Assembly: GCA_946479705.1 (NCBI GenBank)
Contig: CAMLHI010000016.1
Location: 1 to 17,793, forward strand
Reading direction: 5' to 3'
Source of the DNA: an uncultured Oxalobacteraceae bacterium
Lineage (GTDB): Bacteria > Pseudomonadota > Gammaproteobacteria > Burkholderiales > Burkholderiaceae
Length of the DNA: 17,793 nt
Below, one piece after another: positions 16,325 through 17,793 of this stretch. The position numbers and the translations under genes are program-made. Each line of letters begins with the position of its first letter. Position 1 is the stretch's first letter. Below the pieces are notes generated by a model, which was not told the DNA's origin, ran no database searches, and was given only the letters and a program-made list of their open reading frames with translations.

Positions 16325-17047
16325 ATGGCAAACATACTCGTAGTTGATGATGAAATGGGCATCCGCGAGCTCCTCTCGGAAATTTTGGGCGATGAAGGCC
16401 ATGCGATCCAGCTTGCCGAGAACGCGCAGCAGGCGCGCGACGCCCGCGCGGCCGGCGCGCCCGACCTGGTCCTGCTCGATATCTGGATGCCCGATACCGA
16501 TGGCGTCACCCTGCTCAAGGAATGGCAGCGCGACGGCTTGCTGACCATGCCGGTCATCATGATGTCGGGCCACGCGACCATCGATACGGCGGTCGAGGCG
16601 ACCCGCATCGGTGCGCTCAATTTCCTGGAAAAGCCGATCGCCCTGCAGAAATTGCTCAAGGCAGTGCAGCAAGGCTTGTCGCGGGCGCAGGAAGTGGTGC
16701 GCGCGCCAGCCCTGGCGCCGCGCCCGATGATTGCGCCGCAGCCGGAAGAAGCGGCGGTCGCGGCAACACCCATGTTCTCCACGCAATCGTCGCAGCAGGC
16801 CGCCATCGGCCAGCGCATGGGCGGCATGCCGCACGGCGAGGGCCATGGCTTTTCGCTGTCCTTCGACCTGCCGCTGCGCGAAGCGCGCGATGCCTTCGAG
16901 CGCATGTATTTCGAGCACCACCTGGGCCGCGAAGGCGGCAGCATGACCCGGGTTGCCGAAAAGACCGGGCTTGAGCGTACCCACCTGTACCGCAAGCTCA
17001 AGCAGCTCGGCGTCGAGCCGGGCAAGCTGGCCAAGAAAAACCTGTGA
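16325..17047 (+). CDS. NtrX-like response regulator, receiver plus Fis-type HTH without AAA+ domain
   Basis: Transcriptional regulator of 240 residues, partner of the NtrY-type kinase. The receiver domain (1-120) has the acidic pair D8-D9, phospho-acceptor D52 in LLDIWMPDTDG, S81 and K103. A linker rich in Ala, Pro, Gln and Met (about 122-176) joins it to a Fis-type helix-turn-helix (about 184-232) with GREGGSMTRVAEKTGLERTHLYRKLKQLGV. NtrX proteins usually carry a central sigma-54 AAA+ domain; it is absent here, and the linker is too short to hold even a remnant. The protein should therefore act as a conventional regulator, like the receiver-Fis type. The ATG has AGGAAGG 9 nt upstream, which fixes the start. 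The stop overlaps the next gene by 4 nt (GTGA). Confidence 0.93.
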   Translation: MANILVVDDEMGIRELLSEILGDEGHAIQLAENAQQARDARAAGAPDLVLLDIWMPDTDGVTLLKEWQRDGLLTMPVIMMSGHATIDTAVEATRIGALNFLEKPIALQKLLKAVQQGLSRAQEVVRAPALAPRPMIAPQPEEAAVAATPMFSTQSSQQAAIGQRMGGMPHGEGHGFSLSFDLPLREARDAFERMYFEHHLGREGGSMTRVAEKTGLERTHLYRKLKQLGVEPGKLAKKNL

Positions 17048-17424
17048 ACGCGGGCGCGGCCGCGCCCGCCCTGACCACCCTGGTGACCGGCGACGGCGCT
17101 GCGGTGCGCGAGGAGGCCATCGCGGCCAGCCTGGCCGATGTTCCCGCCGGCGCGTCCTGCGCCGTCCTGCTCGAAGGCTTGCCCGACGGACAAGCCCATC
17201 TGATCCCTTCCTCCACCCTGGCTATCCAGCGCATTGCCCCCGCCTGTTTATGCTGCACCGGTAATCTCGTTTTGCGTGTAACATTAAACCGGATGCTGCG
17301 TCTCCGCCCCGAGCGCCTGTATATCGGCGTGGCGACGACAGACCACCTTGATCAGTTGAGATCGTGGCTGCACTCTCCGCCATACGATCAGCTGTTGGAA
17401 CTGACCCCGGACCTTGTTGCCTGA
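17044..17424 (+). CDS. CobW/G3E GTPase-like small protein with degenerate P-loop
   Basis: Protein of 126 residues that I cannot assign firmly. It resembles the N-terminal part of CobW/YjiA-type G3E GTPases. TTLVTGDGAAVREEAIAASL (11-30) aligns with the first strand and P-loop of that family but has lost the glycine-lysine-threonine needed to bind phosphate. APACLCCTGNLVLRVTLNRML (66-86) keeps the C-x-C-C metal-binding motif (C68, C70, C71) and the following helix. RPERLYIGVATTDHLDQLRSWL (89-110) resembles the next strand-helix. The usual GTP-specificity motif and the C-terminal CobW domain are missing. The GTG start overlaps the regulator stop in GTGA, so the two are translationally coupled. 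It may be a metal-binding relic, or a small protein linked to the two-component system. The resemblance is from pattern only. Confidence 0.75.
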   Translation: MNAGAAAPALTTLVTGDGAAVREEAIAASLADVPAGASCAVLLEGLPDGQAHLIPSSTLAIQRIAPACLCCTGNLVLRVTLNRMLRLRPERLYIGVATTDHLDQLRSWLHSPPYDQLLELTPDLVA

Positions 17425-17427
17425 AGG

Positions 17428-17459
17428 GTTTTCATGGGATCGCAGCTGCCCTTGAAAAC
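17428..17459 (+). terminator. Hairpin after the CobW-like gene, possible terminator
   Basis: GTTTTCATGGG (17428-17438) pairs with CCCTTGAAAAC (17449-17459) with a single T-T mismatch, around a 10-nt loop. It begins 4 nt after the stop codon. No run of T follows, so it is not a textbook intrinsic terminator; it may stabilise the transcript end or act in combination with Rho. The gap from here to the DUF3567 gene holds also an 11-nt dyad at 17499-17509. Confidence 0.35.
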
Positions 17460-17498
17460 GGTCCGGATAGCCCCACCTCGTGAGTGGAACCTGATGCA

Positions 17499-17509
17499 TT
17501 CACGGTGAA
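17499..17509. promoter_or_regulatory. Small dyad upstream of the DUF3567 gene
   Basis: TTCACGGTGAA is a perfect 5-1-5 inverted repeat about 43 nt upstream of the DUF3567 ATG. It is followed by AAACAAT, a weak -10 resemblance, with no clear -35. It could be an operator, but dyads of this size arise by chance. Confidence 0.25.
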
Positions 17510-17551
17510 ACAATCGCGGCGTGGAACGTCTGATCGAGCGAAGGAGCTATC

Positions 17552-17793
17552 ATGAACATGATCTATAACAGCGAGCAGTACAGCGTGGTCGAATTCGGCG
17601 TCGATCATAATCTCGAGGCGCTGCGGTTTGGCGGTTACGAAATCGTCGACAAGTCCGGCCGGCGCGAAGCCTTTATCGGCGGAAAGCTGGCCCAATCGTT
17701 CAGGCGTGACGTCAACAATCTGATCGCCAGCGAACCGACCATGGAAGAGATCGACGATTTCCTCGGTTCCTACGATGTCCTCATGAGCCAACC
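17552..17793 (+). CDS. DUF3567 family protein, truncated by the window edge
   Basis: The first 80 codons of a small gene run off the end of the window. The product begins MNMIYNSEQYSVVEFG and continues with FGGYEIVDKSGRREAFIGG and EEIDDFLGSYDVLMSQP, which I recognise as the DUF3567 family of short (about 90-residue) cytoplasmic proteins of Burkholderiales. It is acidic, with no signal peptide or membrane segment. A strong AAGGAG lies 5 nt upstream of the ATG. It is separated from the upstream operon by 127 nt containing a hairpin, so it probably has its own promoter. No function is known to me. The long opposite-strand reading frame here has no such ribosome site or recognisable family. Confidence 0.88.
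   Translation, partial: MNMIYNSEQYSVVEFGVDHNLEALRFGGYEIVDKSGRREAFIGGKLAQSFRRDVNNLIASEPTMEEIDDFLGSYDVLMSQ

Noticed and set aside
16249..16347. Short frame of 32 codons (MAVDRAEIEAD...) between ntrY and the regulator
   Set aside because: No ribosome site and it overlaps the well-supported regulator start; a leader peptide is possible but unsupported.
17432..17791. Minus-strand frame of 119 codons at the window end
   Set aside because: The opposite strand carries a recognisable DUF3567 gene with a strong AAGGAG; the minus frame has neither.
1..17793. Search for tRNA, rRNA, CRISPR arrays, insertion sequences, prophage or defence genes
   Set aside because: No cloverleaf, spaced repeats, transposase, integrase or defence-type domains were recognised; the window is almost fully occupied by core genes.

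Overview
The window looks like core chromosome of a high-GC betaproteobacterium. The best fit is order Burkholderiales, probably family Oxalobacteraceae (Massilia/Telluria-like). This rests on protein character, on the strong G/C bias at third codon positions, and on gene order: mrdA-rodA-rlpA; argS-ftsN-dsbA-SDR-birA-coaX; rsmB-DUF4390-ntrY-response regulator; and a DUF3567 gene. The genus is an inference and cannot be proved from this sequence alone.

Layout. (1) Positions 3-4117, plus strand: the cell-elongation cluster mrdA (PBP2), rodA (SEDS glycosyltransferase) and rlpA (lipoprotein lytic transglycosylase), tightly packed and probably the distal part of an mreBCD-type operon. (2) Positions 4151-5566: a divergent pair, a LysR-type regulator (minus) and a Rid/YjgF-family protein (plus), sharing an AT-rich control region with a perfect 7-1-7 palindrome. 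The pair looks like an accessory insert between two core blocks. (3) Positions 11687 down to 5616, minus strand: seven genes with overlaps or gaps of at most 16 nt, argS, an ftsN-like SPOR gene, dsbA, a short-chain dehydrogenase, a biotin-protein ligase without a DNA-binding domain, type III pantothenate kinase (coaX) and a second membrane-anchored SPOR-like protein. A perfect TATAAT hexamer lies upstream of argS. (4) Positions 11908-17424, plus strand: rsmB, an exported DUF4390 protein, an NtrY-type histidine kinase, a receiver-Fis response regulator with no AAA+ domain, and a small protein resembling a CobW/G3E GTPase that has lost its P-loop but keeps a CLCC motif. (5) From 17552 to the window edge: a truncated DUF3567 gene.

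How the genes fit together. Block 1 and the two SPOR genes of block 3 concern peptidoglycan synthesis, remodelling and division; with RlpA there are three SPOR-type proteins in under 10 kb. Block 3 joins these to translation (ArgRS), periplasmic disulfide formation (DsbA) and cofactor metabolism (biotin ligation, CoA). Block 4 joins rRNA methylation to an envelope-sensing two-component system. No RNA genes, CRISPR arrays, insertion sequences or phage genes were seen, and no gene-free stretch exceeds 300 bases. I found no clear new multi-gene system. The most unusual items are the degenerate CobW-like gene coupled to the response regulator, the Rid protein lacking the catalytic arginine beside its LysR partner, the SPOR-like gene overlapping coaX, and a Trp before the presumed cis-proline of DsbA.
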